From an uncultured Lachnospiraceae bacterium (GTDB lineage: Bacteria; Bacillota; Clostridia; Lachnospirales; Lachnospiraceae): a stretch of DNA of 64,000 nucleotides. How positions within the stretch are numbered: position 1 is the first letter of the stretch; every line of letters starts with the position of its first letter. The position numbers were made by a program, and so were the translations under genes. This document shows positions 1 through 8,389 of the stretch, one piece after another. The stretch lies in contig CAJUHH010000013.1 of the NCBI GenBank assembly GCA_910585965.1, positions 1-64,000 on the forward strand. The letters are read 5' to 3'. The notes below the pieces were generated by a model, which was not told the DNA's origin, searched no databases, and saw only the letters and a program-made list of their open reading frames with translations.

Positions 1-2
1 GA

Positions 3-215
3 AAGGAACGGATTGCCAGTAACGAGATGTGTACGTTTCTGATTTTGAATATTTCTTCCTTGCAGCTGATACCGGTGAATATGATCGCGTACCGGCAGCA
101 GTACGGGAGCGTGAATCCGGCGGGAATCATTGCGCCAGCAATCGTGGCGACGTTTGTGAGTACGGCGGTGGCGGTGGTGTATTGTAAGGTGAAGGATAGG
201 AAGCGGAGAGTTTGA
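3..215 (+). CDS. spmA: Spore maturation protein A, C-terminal part (cut by window edge)
   Basis: The reading frame is open from the window edge to a TGA at 213-215 and gives the last ~70 residues of SpmA, a nucleoside-recognition (Gate) family membrane protein needed for spore core dehydration. The N-E-M-C-T-F motif, the Q-L-I-P-V-N motif and the hydrophobic tail ending in basic residues are typical of the SpmA carboxyl end. The gene normally sits directly before spmB, but here spmB is found only at 27.2 kb. A near-identical broken copy of this 3' end lies at 2233-2440. Family assignment is from motif recognition and is fairly sure. Confidence 0.85.
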   Translation, partial: KERIASNEMCTFLILNISSLQLIPVNMIAYRQQYGSVNPAGIIAPAIVATFVSTAVAVVYCKVKDRKRRV

Positions 216-235
216 TGATTCTCCGCTTTATTCAT
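201..235 (+). terminator. Terminator overlapping the 3' end of spmA
   Basis: A 9-bp perfect stem (AAGCGGAGA at 201-209 with TCTCCGCTT at 220-228) has a 10-nt loop and is followed by a T-rich stretch. The left arm lies inside the last spmA codons. It suggests spmA ends its own transcript here rather than running into spmB. Confidence 0.7.
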
Positions 236-396
236 TAGTTATAATCCAATGTTTTATCGGATACATATAAGAAAATATGTGAGAAAAACAAAGTATATCA
301 TACATGAAATCGAAATATTATCGGATTATATATTGTGATTGACATATAATAAGCACAAATGTATAATAATATGAAATATTGGAAAGGACTAATTGC

Positions 397-1377
397 ATGA
401 ATTACCAAAAAATTATTGATAACTTTATAACAGAATATCCGGATTATAAAAGTGATGTAATGAATTTTACCGAATATTTGGAAATACATTGGGAAAATTC
501 TTTGTCGGGAGAACCACTCCGTATTCTACTTAAGGGTATAGATGTTGAATTTATATTACAGAGCCTGATTTATAATGTGGAAGATATACAGCGATATAAG
601 AGCAAGACAAAGGCTAAACGGTATGCCACCGTGGTAGGATTGTTTTTTAACTACATCCGAAAGACTACAGATATTGCAAACTCTGAATTATATGACGCAA
701 TTTCTTTCAACCGCCTGCGGGAAAATTCATATATGAAACAAATGATGGCATATATTGAGAAATGTGATTTGCTTGCGGGTATAGTTGAACAGGAACCGTT
801 GACGTTTATGCAAGCCGAAGAACTTTTGGCATGGTCCAATGAACAGCTTGAAGATACGGAATGGGGAGGGGCTACGGATCTTAAGAAAGCAATGGCGGCT
901 ATCGGAATAAAGATGATGATGCTTTATGGGATCACATATCGTGAATTGAGAAAAATCAAATGGGAGAATTTTGATGAATATTATGGTTTTATTACAGTAA
1001 ATGGCTTTGAACTTCGTTTGCCTCCAAAATTGTCAAGACAGTTACAGCAAGTACAAAAATTTGTTTTTCAGAATAAAGTAAAGGGCAATGATGACTTGCT
1101 TTTCATGGATGGGAATGGAGAACCATGGGGGGAGATAACATCTTCTTCTGGGATTCCTGACTATTTAGGTACTCTGATAGAAGTTACAAGTGTAACCAGC
1201 ATTGTGAAGTATGGAATAGGACAACTTCTCAAGGCAGGCTTAAGTGATTCTGTTATTAAAAAAATAACGGGTGCAAGTGATAAATTGATACAAGGGTGTC
1301 TCTTGACTGAGGATAACGAACTTAAAAAGATTATAAATAATAAAATTGTTATGGCAGAGTTATATTATGAGTTTTAA
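397..1377 (+). CDS. Tyrosine-recombinase-like protein lacking catalytic residues
   Basis: This 326-residue protein has the layout of a phage-type integrase: an alpha-helical SAM-like N-terminal region (about 1-120) and a catalytic-type domain (about 135-320). The helix around 170-190 matches the box that normally carries the first catalytic Arg, but Thr180 stands there. The HxxR box is replaced by S-I-V-K at 268-271, the later His by Ala293, and no Tyr follows at the expected spacing. It is therefore probably not an active recombinase; it may be a DNA-binding derivative or a decayed copy. ATG 397 is preferred because AAAGGA at 383-388 lies 8 nt upstream; a TTG at 379 is the alternative. The gene is AT-richer than its surroundings and adjoins a broken rhuM and a duplicated spmA end, which fits transferred DNA. 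Confidence 0.6.
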   Translation: MNYQKIIDNFITEYPDYKSDVMNFTEYLEIHWENSLSGEPLRILLKGIDVEFILQSLIYNVEDIQRYKSKTKAKRYATVVGLFFNYIRKTTDIANSELYDAISFNRLRENSYMKQMMAYIEKCDLLAGIVEQEPLTFMQAEELLAWSNEQLEDTEWGGATDLKKAMAAIGIKMMMLYGITYRELRKIKWENFDEYYGFITVNGFELRLPPKLSRQLQQVQKFVFQNKVKGNDDLLFMDGNGEPWGEITSSSGIPDYLGTLIEVTSVTSIVKYGIGQLLKAGLSDSVIKKITGASDKLIQGCLLTEDNELKKIINNKIVMAELYYEF

Positions 1378-1409
1378 AGAAGATAAAGCAGACAGGGAGA
1401 GATGAATCT

Positions 1410-2164
1410 GTGGATGAAAATAAAGGTGAAGTTTTAATCTACCAGTCAGAAGACGGATTAACCAATGTCGAAGTAACTGTATGGGATGAAACGGTTTGGC
1501 TTTCCCAACAACAAATGGCAGAACTGTTTCAAACGTCTAGAACAAATGTTGTAGAACATATAAAACATATTTTTGCAGAAGGAGAATTAGACGAAGTCTC
1601 AACCTGTCGGAATTTCCGACAGGTTCGGCAGGAGGGAGCAAGGCAGGTTACAAGAGAGATACCGTATTATAATAGTCGGTTCGCTTTTTTAAAATAGTAC
1701 AAAATAAACTTCATTTTGCGGCGCATGGACATACTGCGGCAGAAGTAGTTTTCGAGCGTGCTGATGCACAAAAACCTTTTATGGGATTGACATCCTTTTC
1801 GGGAGAGTTACCTGCTCTTAAAGATATTGGAATTGCAAAGAATTATTTAAAGGAGGATGAACTAAAAATACTAAATAATTTGGTATCTGGTTATTTTGAT
1901 TTGGCAGAAATTAATGCGATTGAACATCGTCCAATGTACATGAATGATTATGTTGAACAGCTTGATTCAGTATTATCGTCAGGAAACAGAAAAATACTCA
2001 ATGATAGTGGCAGAGTAAGTCATGCTCAGGCAATGAAAAAAGCAAAAGAAGAATATCAAAAGTATCAGGCAGCCACAATTTCTCCGGTTGAGGATGCTTA
2101 TTTAAAAACAGTAAAAATGGCAGCTAAAGCAGCAAAACATGCTAGTAGAAAAAATAAATTCTGA
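1410..2164 (+). pseudogene. rhuM family gene, internally deleted
   Basis: The first 80 or so codons from GTG 1410 match the N-terminus of RhuM-family proteins (W-L-S-Q-Q-Q-M-A-E-L-F box with a winged-helix-like segment). After P-Y-Y-N the frame ends at 1697. The family's C-terminal part resumes in another frame from about 1695 (V-Q-N-K-L-H, then G-H-T-A-A-E, then E-R-A-D) and runs to 2164. Intact members have about 330 residues, so roughly 100 central residues are missing and the frame is shifted. RhuM genes are common in mobile and restriction-modification islands; their function is poorly defined. This copy should not make a full protein. Confidence 0.75.
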
Positions 2165-2232
2165 TGAACGATAATGATGTCAAAGAGTAAGATTTTTAAA
2201 AAGTTCGTGTCATTAACTTGACACAAGGGGGA

Positions 2233-2440
2233 TTGAAGACGATGGAGTAGCTGGCGAAGCTGGAAGAGGAGAGGGGGACACCGGCTTATAGCGGAAGTGG
2301 TGGAAAGGAACGGATTGCCAGTAACGAGATGTGTACGTTTCTGATTTTGAATATTTCTTCCTTGCAGTTGATACCTGTGAATATGATTGCGTACTGGTAG
2401 CAGTACGGGAGCGTAAATCCGGCGGGGATTATTGCACCGT
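2233..2440 (+). pseudogene. spmA: Broken second copy of the spmA 3' region
   Basis: Positions 2303-2439 align without gaps to window positions 1-137; the first 65 nt are identical and about 10 differences, mostly transitions, follow. The same frame extends upstream to about 2233 with SpmA-like residues. Two in-frame TAG codons (2248-2250 and 2398-2400) and a loss of homology after 2440 show it is non-functional. It lies just beyond the recombinase-like gene and rhuM remnant, so the two copies flank a 2.1-kb segment as direct repeats. Confidence 0.85.
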
Positions 2441-2830
2441 CTTGTCATGTGAATTTACTTGAACTTTCAAGATATACAAAGCAATATGGAAAAAAATTGA
2501 TTGAACTTACACAGGATGAAGTGAAGAGATTCTCAATCTGATATTTTAAATACAGTAGTTGCTAAAAAGCAGGAAGTCCTTATAAGATATATTCTGCTTT
2601 TTATATGCATTGTTATATTTGTCAGGATTACTGTGAATGATTTTTAGAGAGATAGGAATGATTACAAATTGTCTTTAAATTCTCATATGAGGGTTAAATT
2701 TTTTAGCTGGCAAACAGCAATAAAAATATTAAGTGAAATGGTATAATAGAAAATATTTATATTTCCCAGTTTAGAGCCTTTCAAATTAGTTTAATAAGAA
2801 AAATGTAAATAAAGTGAGAAGGTGATTTTT
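2441..2830. other. Gene-free stretch with a coding fragment and a terminator
   Basis: Right after the spmA remnant, an open stretch at about 2449-2541 reads like the last 30 residues of some protein (L-L-E-L-S-R-Y-T-K, ending D-E-V-K-R-F-S-I) without a start of its own; I cannot name it. After the hairpin at 2564-2603 the sequence to 2830 is AT-rich with no coding frame or repeat that I can support. Confidence 0.5.
2564..2603 (+). terminator. Rho-independent terminator
   Basis: AAAAAGCAG at 2564-2572 pairs with CTGCTTTTT at 2594-2602 across a 21-nt loop; the right arm itself provides the T tract. It follows the orphan coding fragment ending at 2541, whose original terminator it may be. Confidence 0.5.
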
Positions 2831-2968
2831 ATGCAGCTGCCATATTCAGAAAATTTGGAAATTCAATACCTAAGTAGTATACCATATTTTCAAGATCAGG
2901 CGGCATATCCGAAAGCATTCAAATATGTTAATAACAGGGACTGGAGGAAAAATAAAATTGTAGTCTGA
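2831..2968 (+). pseudogene. Short ORF, probable gene remnant
   Basis: A 45-codon ORF has a good ribosome site (GAAGGTGA) ahead of ATG 2831. Its first ~15 residues (M-Q-L-P-Y-S-E-N-L) resemble the N-terminus of a clostridial HNH-endonuclease-domain family, while the rest (Y-P-K-A-F-K-Y, then D-W-R-K-N-K) does not continue that match. This looks like two ends of a larger gene joined by deletion. The identification is tentative. Confidence 0.35.
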
Positions 2969-3012
2969 TGTAAAGATGCATCACCATATGAAGAAAGGAT
3001 ATCATTTGCATC

Positions 3013-4014
3013 ATGGGAAAAAAACGAATACTTCTCATTGGCACAGGAGGTACTATCGCCTCGGAAATGGGGGATAATGGACTGGAGCCGGAGCTGACGA
3101 GCAGACAGTTGCTGCGGTATGTCCCGGACATTTCCGAAATCTGTGAGGTAGAGTGCATACAGCTTTTCAGTCTGGATAGTACGAATATCCGACCGGAACA
3201 CTGGCTGCGTATTGCAAAAGCGATACAGGATTGCTACGGGCAATATGATGGATTCGTGGTAAGCCATGGCACGGATACGATGGCATATACTGCGGCGGGG
3301 CTTAGTTATCTGATTCAGAATAGTTTGAAGCCAATTGTTTTTACGGGGGCTCAGAAGCCGATAGGCTATGAAACGACGGACAGCAAGCAGAATCTCAGGG
3401 ATGCTTTCAGGGCGGCCGCATCGGATTTGTCTGGTGTGATGTTGGTTTTCAATGGCAAAATAATTATAGGAACAAGAGCCAGAAAGACTCACAGTAAAAG
3501 TTTCGAAGCTTTTTCCAGCATAAATTATCCGATTGTAGGTATGGTGCAGGACGGCCGCATCATTCCATATATCAGGCCGAAGAGCGAAGTGCCAATCCGA
3601 TTTTATGAAGCGCTGGATCCTAAAGTGGCTCTGCTGAAACTGGTGCCGGGGGTTGACTGCGGAATTGCGGAGTACCTTTTGGAACGCAATAGCGCATTGA
3701 TTATTGAGAGCTTCGGTGTAGGCGGATTGCCTGTTTATGAAACAGGGAGCTTTTATGAGACGGTAAAAAGAGGACTGGATGCTGGCAAGACAGTGGTATT
3801 GACGACGCAGGTGGAAAACGAGGGCAGCGACCTTTCTGTTTATCATGTAGGTAACAGTATCAAGCAGAATTTGCCGGTATTGGAAGCTTATGATATGACA
3901 ACCGAAGCAGTGATAGCAAAATTGATGTGGATTTTGGGGCAGACGAATGAACGGGCGAAGGTTGCTGAATTGTTTTATACACCGATTGCCTGCGATATTT
4001 TATACGTTTTCTAA
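3013..4014 (+). CDS. ansA: L-asparaginase, type I (cytoplasmic)
   Basis: Hydrolyses L-asparagine to aspartate and ammonia. The 333-residue protein has the nucleophile box T-G-G-T-I-A-S near residues 11-17 and the second Thr-containing box H-G-T-D-T-M near residues 90-95, both standard for the asparaginase/glutaminase family. There is no signal peptide, and the length matches the short cytoplasmic AnsA type. The gene stands alone, has its own terminator just downstream and converges with the hemerythrin gene on the other strand. A purine-rich AAGAAAGGA lies about 15 nt upstream of ATG 3013, farther than usual, so the start is less sure than the identity. Confidence 0.93.
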   Translation: MGKKRILLIGTGGTIASEMGDNGLEPELTSRQLLRYVPDISEICEVECIQLFSLDSTNIRPEHWLRIAKAIQDCYGQYDGFVVSHGTDTMAYTAAGLSYLIQNSLKPIVFTGAQKPIGYETTDSKQNLRDAFRAAASDLSGVMLVFNGKIIIGTRARKTHSKSFEAFSSINYPIVGMVQDGRIIPYIRPKSEVPIRFYEALDPKVALLKLVPGVDCGIAEYLLERNSALIIESFGVGGLPVYETGSFYETVKRGLDAGKTVVLTTQVENEGSDLSVYHVGNSIKQNLPVLEAYDMTTEAVIAKLMWILGQTNERAKVAELFYTPIACDILYVF

Positions 4015-4018
4015 AGAC

Positions 4019-4053
4019 ACCTCCGGTCATATTTCAGCCGGAGGCGTTTTTTT
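4019..4053 (+). terminator. Terminator of the asparaginase gene
   Basis: CCTCCGG at 4020-4026 pairs with CCGGAGG at 4038-4044 and is followed by CG and seven T. A strong intrinsic terminator just 5 nt after the asparaginase stop codon. Confidence 0.88.
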
Positions 4054-4083
4054 CATACTCTCTTTTTTGTACAAAAAATGCCA

Positions 4084-4965
4084 TTATCTTAATTTTGCGC
4101 AAAAAGCAAAATATCCGATGCCCGTATTGAACAATAAGCTGTAGTCAAAATATTCCGCAGAAAGTTCCTGCTGGAACTGATCGGGTGTCATAAGGTGGTT
4201 GCTTTCCAGGCGATATTGCGGCGACAGGTGGAAACGCAGGACGGTCTGGTCCGCGATCTGCTGAGAAAGTTCCCTGACAGCATTCGCGACCAGCTTATCT
4301 ATTTTCGTTATTGGCATGTTTAACATGGAACTTACGGTATGCATGATCAGGCCTTCTTCCAGAACTAAAAAAATCTGCAATTTCTTTTTTTCTTCTGAGC
4401 GATAGGTCAATCGGTCGATGATACAGCTGCCGAAGTCCTCTCCGTTGTAATGTTCGCTGACAATTTCTGTCTGTAACCCAAAGATTTTCTGCATTGTGCT
4501 GGCCAGGGTGTCTTCCAGAACTATTACGCTTTTGCCTGCATTATCTTTTTTCCATTTATTGGGTACTTTTCCCGTAATGGCGCGATCCTCGATCATAATA
4601 TGGGCGGTCAGCCATCCGAGGCAGATACCGAGGAAATGGTGAATAGACTCCTGGGAATAGTCTGACTTCAATAAATCTTTTTCAAGGGCTGGAAGCGTTT
4701 TGTACCGCATATCATCGTGGAGGCGCTTGTGCATCTCAAAACCCTGGTAGCCGATCGACTGCATGTAGGCTTCTTCATCTGTAAAATGCTTTACCGCATA
4801 GTTTTTAAAAAATTTGATTCCCTCAGCACATGCCCACCGCCCGTTATGTTCATCTTCGCTCAGATGTATCAGCTTTCCTACGATGGAAAAAAGTTTGCGG
4901 TGCGCATGGTCGATGGAATCCACTCCGATATTAAATTGTTTATTCCATTCTGCTGTTTTTTCCAT
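4084..4965 (-). CDS. Bacteriohemerythrin fused to a CheX/CheC-like domain
   Basis: Residues 10-130 form a full hemerythrin domain with all seven expected iron ligands: H20, H60, E64, H79, H83, H122 and D127. Such domains bind O2 at a di-iron centre and act in oxygen sensing or storage. Residues about 148-293 have the alternating pattern of CheX/CheC chemotaxis phosphatases, including a family-like R-E-L-S-Q helix at 231-235. The catalytic E-x-x-N of active CheX reads E232-x-x-Q235 here, so phosphatase activity is doubtful. No signal peptide or membrane segment is seen. AAAGGAG stands just upstream of the ATG. No chemotaxis genes are nearby. The hemerythrin call is firm; the C-terminal call is moderate. 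Confidence 0.8.
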   Translation of the reverse strand: MEKTAEWNKQFNIGVDSIDHAHRKLFSIVGKLIHLSEDEHNGRWACAEGIKFFKNYAVKHFTDEEAYMQSIGYQGFEMHKRLHDDMRYKTLPALEKDLLKSDYSQESIHHFLGICLGWLTAHIMIEDRAITGKVPNKWKKDNAGKSVIVLEDTLASTMQKIFGLQTEIVSEHYNGEDFGSCIIDRLTYRSEEKKKLQIFLVLEEGLIMHTVSSMLNMPITKIDKLVANAVRELSQQIADQTVLRFHLSPQYRLESNHLMTPDQFQQELSAEYFDYSLLFNTGIGYFAFCAKLR

Positions 4966-5083
4966 ATGGCTCCTTTAATTATTGAGGGAAATATTTTGCC
5001 ATCGGTGCCGGTGCTGCGGCCCGGGGTCATTACATGATTAATATATGTCGGAAAATGACGATATGTGTCGGTTTTTCCCCATA

Positions 5084-5112
5084 TAGACAAAATTGTCAGA
5101 AAATAGTATAAT
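5084..5112 (+). promoter_or_regulatory. Probable cas operon promoter with internal inverted repeat
   Basis: TAGACA (5084-5089) and a perfect TATAAT (5107-5112) are 17 nt apart, a good sigma-A promoter about 60 nt before cas3. GACAA-AA-TTGTC at 5086-5097 is a 12-bp inverted repeat that overlaps the -35 box and the spacer, where a repressor could bind. Confidence 0.65.
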
Positions 5113-5175
5113 TAGACGAAAAACAAAACATAGATCGGAACAATACTTTTGGATGAAAGGGAAGGGGTGATATGT

Positions 5176-7605
5176 TTGACTGCTCATGTTTCGGACGATG
5201 GATGGAACAGGGAAGAATCGGTAGCGGAGCATACGGAAAAAACAGTATTTTTGTGCGGGAAAAAGGGAGAAAGGTGCGGGCTTTCCAAGCTTATGGCATT
5301 ATGCGGTATGTTCCATGATATGGGGAAAAATAAGCAAAAATTTGATGATTATATTCACGCGGAGGAAAGAACAAGGAAAAGGCTGAGGGGAACGATTGCC
5401 CATGCATCGACGGGAGCGAAGTATATTTATGAGAAATACCATGAAGAACCAGGAAATATTGCTTATATGGCGGAAATGGTTTGCTATGCGATTGCGGCTC
5501 ACCATGGCCTGTTTGATTGTGTGGATATAGAACACACGGATTTGTTTTCGAAGAAGCTGGATAAGGTCGAAGATTATGAAGAGGCATGTCATAATGCGAA
5601 GCAGGAGTATTTGGATGGGTATCAAGAGGATAGGGTTTTTGCGGAAGCGGCAGAGGAATTCCGATCCGTATGGAACAAAATAAAAGAGCCGTTTGCAAGG
5701 TTAAAGCCTTTGATGATCGCCAAATATGGGCAGGAAGCCAGGGAAATGCTGGCAGGGTATAAGCTTTTTATGCTGGGGTGTTTGCAGAGGCTGATCTTAT
5801 CCATACTGGTTGATGCGGATTGGGAGGCGACTTCAGACTTTATGGATGATGTGGATACACTGTCCAAAGGAGAGGTATTCCATAAAGAAGAAATATTTCG
5901 GGAAGCCCAGGGGAATTTTAAGGAATATATGAGGAAAAAGCAGGAGGCCATCGACCTTTCCAAATTGACGGATAAGGAAAGAGGGATATTGGATGCGAGG
6001 AATGCTTTGCAAAGGGAATGCCGGGAGTTTGTGAAGTATCCGGCAGGGATTTATTGTCTGCCTATTCCTACCGGGGGAGGGAAAACGCTGGCCAGCCTTG
6101 CCTACGCGTTGGAATATTGCAGGCTTCATCCGGAAACGGAACGGATTATTTATGTATCTCCATATATCAGCATAACAGAACAAAATGCCCAGGTATTCCG
6201 CGAGGCGGTGGGCGATGGCCGGTGGATTCTGGAGCATCATTCTTCAGTGGTCAGGAATGAGGGGGGCGAGGGAGAAGACTACCGGGCCGGCAAGTTTTCA
6301 CGGTATGATATGAACTGGGAAGAACCGTTTATCTGCACTACGTTTGTCCAGTTTATGAACACACTTTTTTCGGATCGGAGTGAGTCGATAAGGAGGATGC
6401 ACCGCCTGGCAAATTCGGTGGTGATTATTGATGAAGTCCAGTCGATGCCGTTAAAATGTATCCATACGTTTAACTATATGATCAACTTTTTAAATGCGGT
6501 ATGCCATACGAATGTGGTTTTATGTACGGCGACGCAGCCGACCCTGGAGGAGGCGGAATGCCCGATCTGTTACAGCGAGCCAAAGTATATGATAGAGGAT
6601 GTCGCCGGTTGGTTCGATCAGTTTGAACGGGTTAAAATTTGTGTACCCAGGGCGGGTCAGAAGTATACTTTTGAGAGCCTTGGAAAGGAGATCGTTGGGC
6701 AGACGGAGAAGTACCGGTCGATTCTCGTGGTGCTGAATACGAAGTCTGCGGTAAGGAAACTGTACGATTTGTTAAAAGAACGGAATGTGAAGGTGGAATA
6801 TCTTACGACTAATTTATGTGCCGAGCATAGAAGCGATAAGATAAAATCGATCAAAGAGATTCTTGGGAAAAAACAGGAAAATATTGTCGTGGTCAGCACC
6901 AATTTGATCGAAGCGGGGGTGGATCTGTCGTTTGAATGCGTATATCGGTCAATGGCGGGGCTGGACAGTCTGGCACAGACCGCAGGGCGGTGCAATCGGA
7001 ACGGTGAAATGGAATATGGGACGATAACTTTGATCGAGCTGGAGGGGGAGAATATCGGCAATATGGAAGAGCTTCATCGGAGCATAAAGGTGACAGAGGG
7101 ACTGGTCGGGCAATATAACGGCAGCGAAGGCGGGGGAAGCCTTCTGACACCGGAATGGATGGACAAATATTATCGGTATATTTATTCCGAAGCATCGGAT
7201 CAAATGAATTTTTCGATTAAAAAATGGGATACGAATATGTTGGAGCTTTTGTCTAGGGGATTTGGCCCGGAGGTAAAGAGAAACGCCATGAACCAGGCAT
7301 ATAAAACGGCGGGGCAGGCGTACCGGGTCATAGATGATCATTCTTTTGGTGTTATCGTGCCTTACAAAGAAGGAGCGGAAATTATCGCATCCATCCAGGA
7401 AGCAGACAATGTAATGGATATCAAAGGTTATATACGGAAGGCGCAGAGATATACGGTGAATATCAGGGAAAGCCAGCTGAAAAAACTGGAAGGGCTGATA
7501 CAGCCGGTAAGCGATCAAATGCCGGATCTTTATATGATAGCCGCGCCGGGGGGATATCATATGGATTATGGAATTGCGCCGGAATGGGAAACACTTATTT
7601 TTTAA
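5176..7605 (+). CDS. cas3: CRISPR-associated helicase-nuclease Cas3 (type I-C)
   Basis: Cas3 unwinds and degrades target DNA after recruitment by Cascade. An N-terminal HD nuclease domain carries H-D at residues 47-48, an earlier His19 and a later A-H-H-G motif. The SF2 helicase follows, with a Walker A P-T-G-G-G-K-T, a motif II reading I-I-D-E-V-Q, and motif VI as A-G-R-C-N-R-N-G. HD and helicase are in one polypeptide, about 809 residues, usual for type I-C. TTG 5176 is preferred as the start because GGAAGGGG lies about 8 nt upstream and the resulting L-T-A-H-V-S-D-D end resembles family N-termini; in-frame ATG 5149 is the alternative. It is the first gene of a seven-gene operon. Confidence 0.95.
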   Translation: MTAHVSDDGWNREESVAEHTEKTVFLCGKKGERCGLSKLMALCGMFHDMGKNKQKFDDYIHAEERTRKRLRGTIAHASTGAKYIYEKYHEEPGNIAYMAEMVCYAIAAHHGLFDCVDIEHTDLFSKKLDKVEDYEEACHNAKQEYLDGYQEDRVFAEAAEEFRSVWNKIKEPFARLKPLMIAKYGQEAREMLAGYKLFMLGCLQRLILSILVDADWEATSDFMDDVDTLSKGEVFHKEEIFREAQGNFKEYMRKKQEAIDLSKLTDKERGILDARNALQRECREFVKYPAGIYCLPIPTGGGKTLASLAYALEYCRLHPETERIIYVSPYISITEQNAQVFREAVGDGRWILEHHSSVVRNEGGEGEDYRAGKFSRYDMNWEEPFICTTFVQFMNTLFSDRSESIRRMHRLANSVVIIDEVQSMPLKCIHTFNYMINFLNAVCHTNVVLCTATQPTLEEAECPICYSEPKYMIEDVAGWFDQFERVKICVPRAGQKYTFESLGKEIVGQTEKYRSILVVLNTKSAVRKLYDLLKERNVKVEYLTTNLCAEHRSDKIKSIKEILGKKQENIVVVSTNLIEAGVDLSFECVYRSMAGLDSLAQTAGRCNRNGEMEYGTITLIELEGENIGNMEELHRSIKVTEGLVGQYNGSEGGGSLLTPEWMDKYYRYIYSEASDQMNFSIKKWDTNMLELLSRGFGPEVKRNAMNQAYKTAGQAYRVIDDHSFGVIVPYKEGAEIIASIQEADNVMDIKGYIRKAQRYTVNIRESQLKKLEGLIQPVSDQMPDLYMIAAPGGYHMDYGIAPEWETLIF

Positions 7606-7633
7606 GGAAAAAATTGGAAAGGAGGGGCGGAAT

Positions 7634-8389
7634 ATGGATAAGCCGAATATCATTGAATACAAGGTATCAGGAAGATATGCGTTATTCACGGATCCCTTAT
7701 CAAAAACGGGCGGCGAGAAATGCAGTTATCAGATACCGACTTATCAGGCATTGAAAGGAATCACAGAATCCATTTACTGGAAACCGACGATTACGTGGAT
7801 TATCGATAAATGCCGGGTGATGAAGCCGATACAGACGGAATCGAAAGGGATAAGGCCGATTAAATACAGCGGAGGGAATGATCTGTCTTATTATACTTAT
7901 TTGAGCGATGTGGAGTATCAGGTCAGGGCGCATTTTGAATGGAACGAAAACAGGGAGGATCTGGCGCATGACCGAAATGAAAATAAGCATTATGATATTG
8001 CAAAAAGGATGGTGGAACGAGGCGGGAGAAGGGATATTTTCTTAGGGGCAAGGGAGTGCCAGGGGTATGTGGAGCCTTGTGCGTTCGGAGAAGAGGAAAG
8101 CCCGTATGATGGCAAAAATTTATCGTTCGGCATTATGGTGCATGGCATTACTTATCCTGACGAGGCCGTCAGGGAGGAAGAAAAAGGAAAGATGACCGTG
8201 CGGCTCTGGAATGCACAAATGGTCAATGGAATCATAAATTTTCCGCTTCCGGAAAAATGCGAAATAAGGAATGTGCTAAAGGATGCAAAACAGAAGGAGT
8301 TTATTTTTGAAAAGAATTTCCTGGGGCTAAAGGAATGGGAAGGGGGCGACTTGTTTGGCATGGTTGAAGACTTTGGCAGAAACATATGA
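7634..8389 (+). CDS. cas5c: Cas5c/Cas5d, crRNA-processing Cascade subunit
   Basis: In type I-C systems, which lack Cas6, Cas5 cuts the pre-crRNA within each repeat and then caps the 5' handle in Cascade. The 251-residue protein has the I-C-specific family pattern: an N-terminal RAMP strand (S-G-R-Y-A-L-F-T-D-P), the T-Y-Q-A-L-K-G box and a K-H-Y-D-I-A-K-R-M segment where the family's catalytic Lys/His are found. ATG 7634 follows GGAGGGGCGG; the open frame extends farther upstream but lacks a comparable site and would overlap cas3. The 3' end overlaps cas8c by 35 nt. Confidence 0.93.
   Translation: MDKPNIIEYKVSGRYALFTDPLSKTGGEKCSYQIPTYQALKGITESIYWKPTITWIIDKCRVMKPIQTESKGIRPIKYSGGNDLSYYTYLSDVEYQVRAHFEWNENREDLAHDRNENKHYDIAKRMVERGGRRDIFLGARECQGYVEPCAFGEEESPYDGKNLSFGIMVHGITYPDEAVREEEKGKMTVRLWNAQMVNGIINFPLPEKCEIRNVLKDAKQKEFIFEKNFLGLKEWEGGDLFGMVEDFGRNI

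Noticed and set aside
1410..2164. RhuM remnant as part of a defence system linked to CRISPR
   Set aside because: It is deleted and frameshifted, and belongs to the decayed element more than 2.9 kb away from cas3, with unrelated genes between.
2896..3846. Long minus-strand ORF opposite the asparaginase gene
   Set aside because: It mirrors a gene with clear family motifs, has no recognisable motifs or ribosome site, and is composed as expected of a shadow frame. The same holds for other long antisense frames such as those at 8766-9545, 25913-26887, 33335-34396 and 60912-61928.
5149..5175. In-frame upstream ATG (5149) and out-of-frame ATG near 5172 as cas3 starts
   Set aside because: The ATG near 5172 is not in the cas3 frame. 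The ATG at 5149 lacks a good ribosome site, while TTG 5176 has GGAAGGGG at proper distance and gives a family-like N-terminus.
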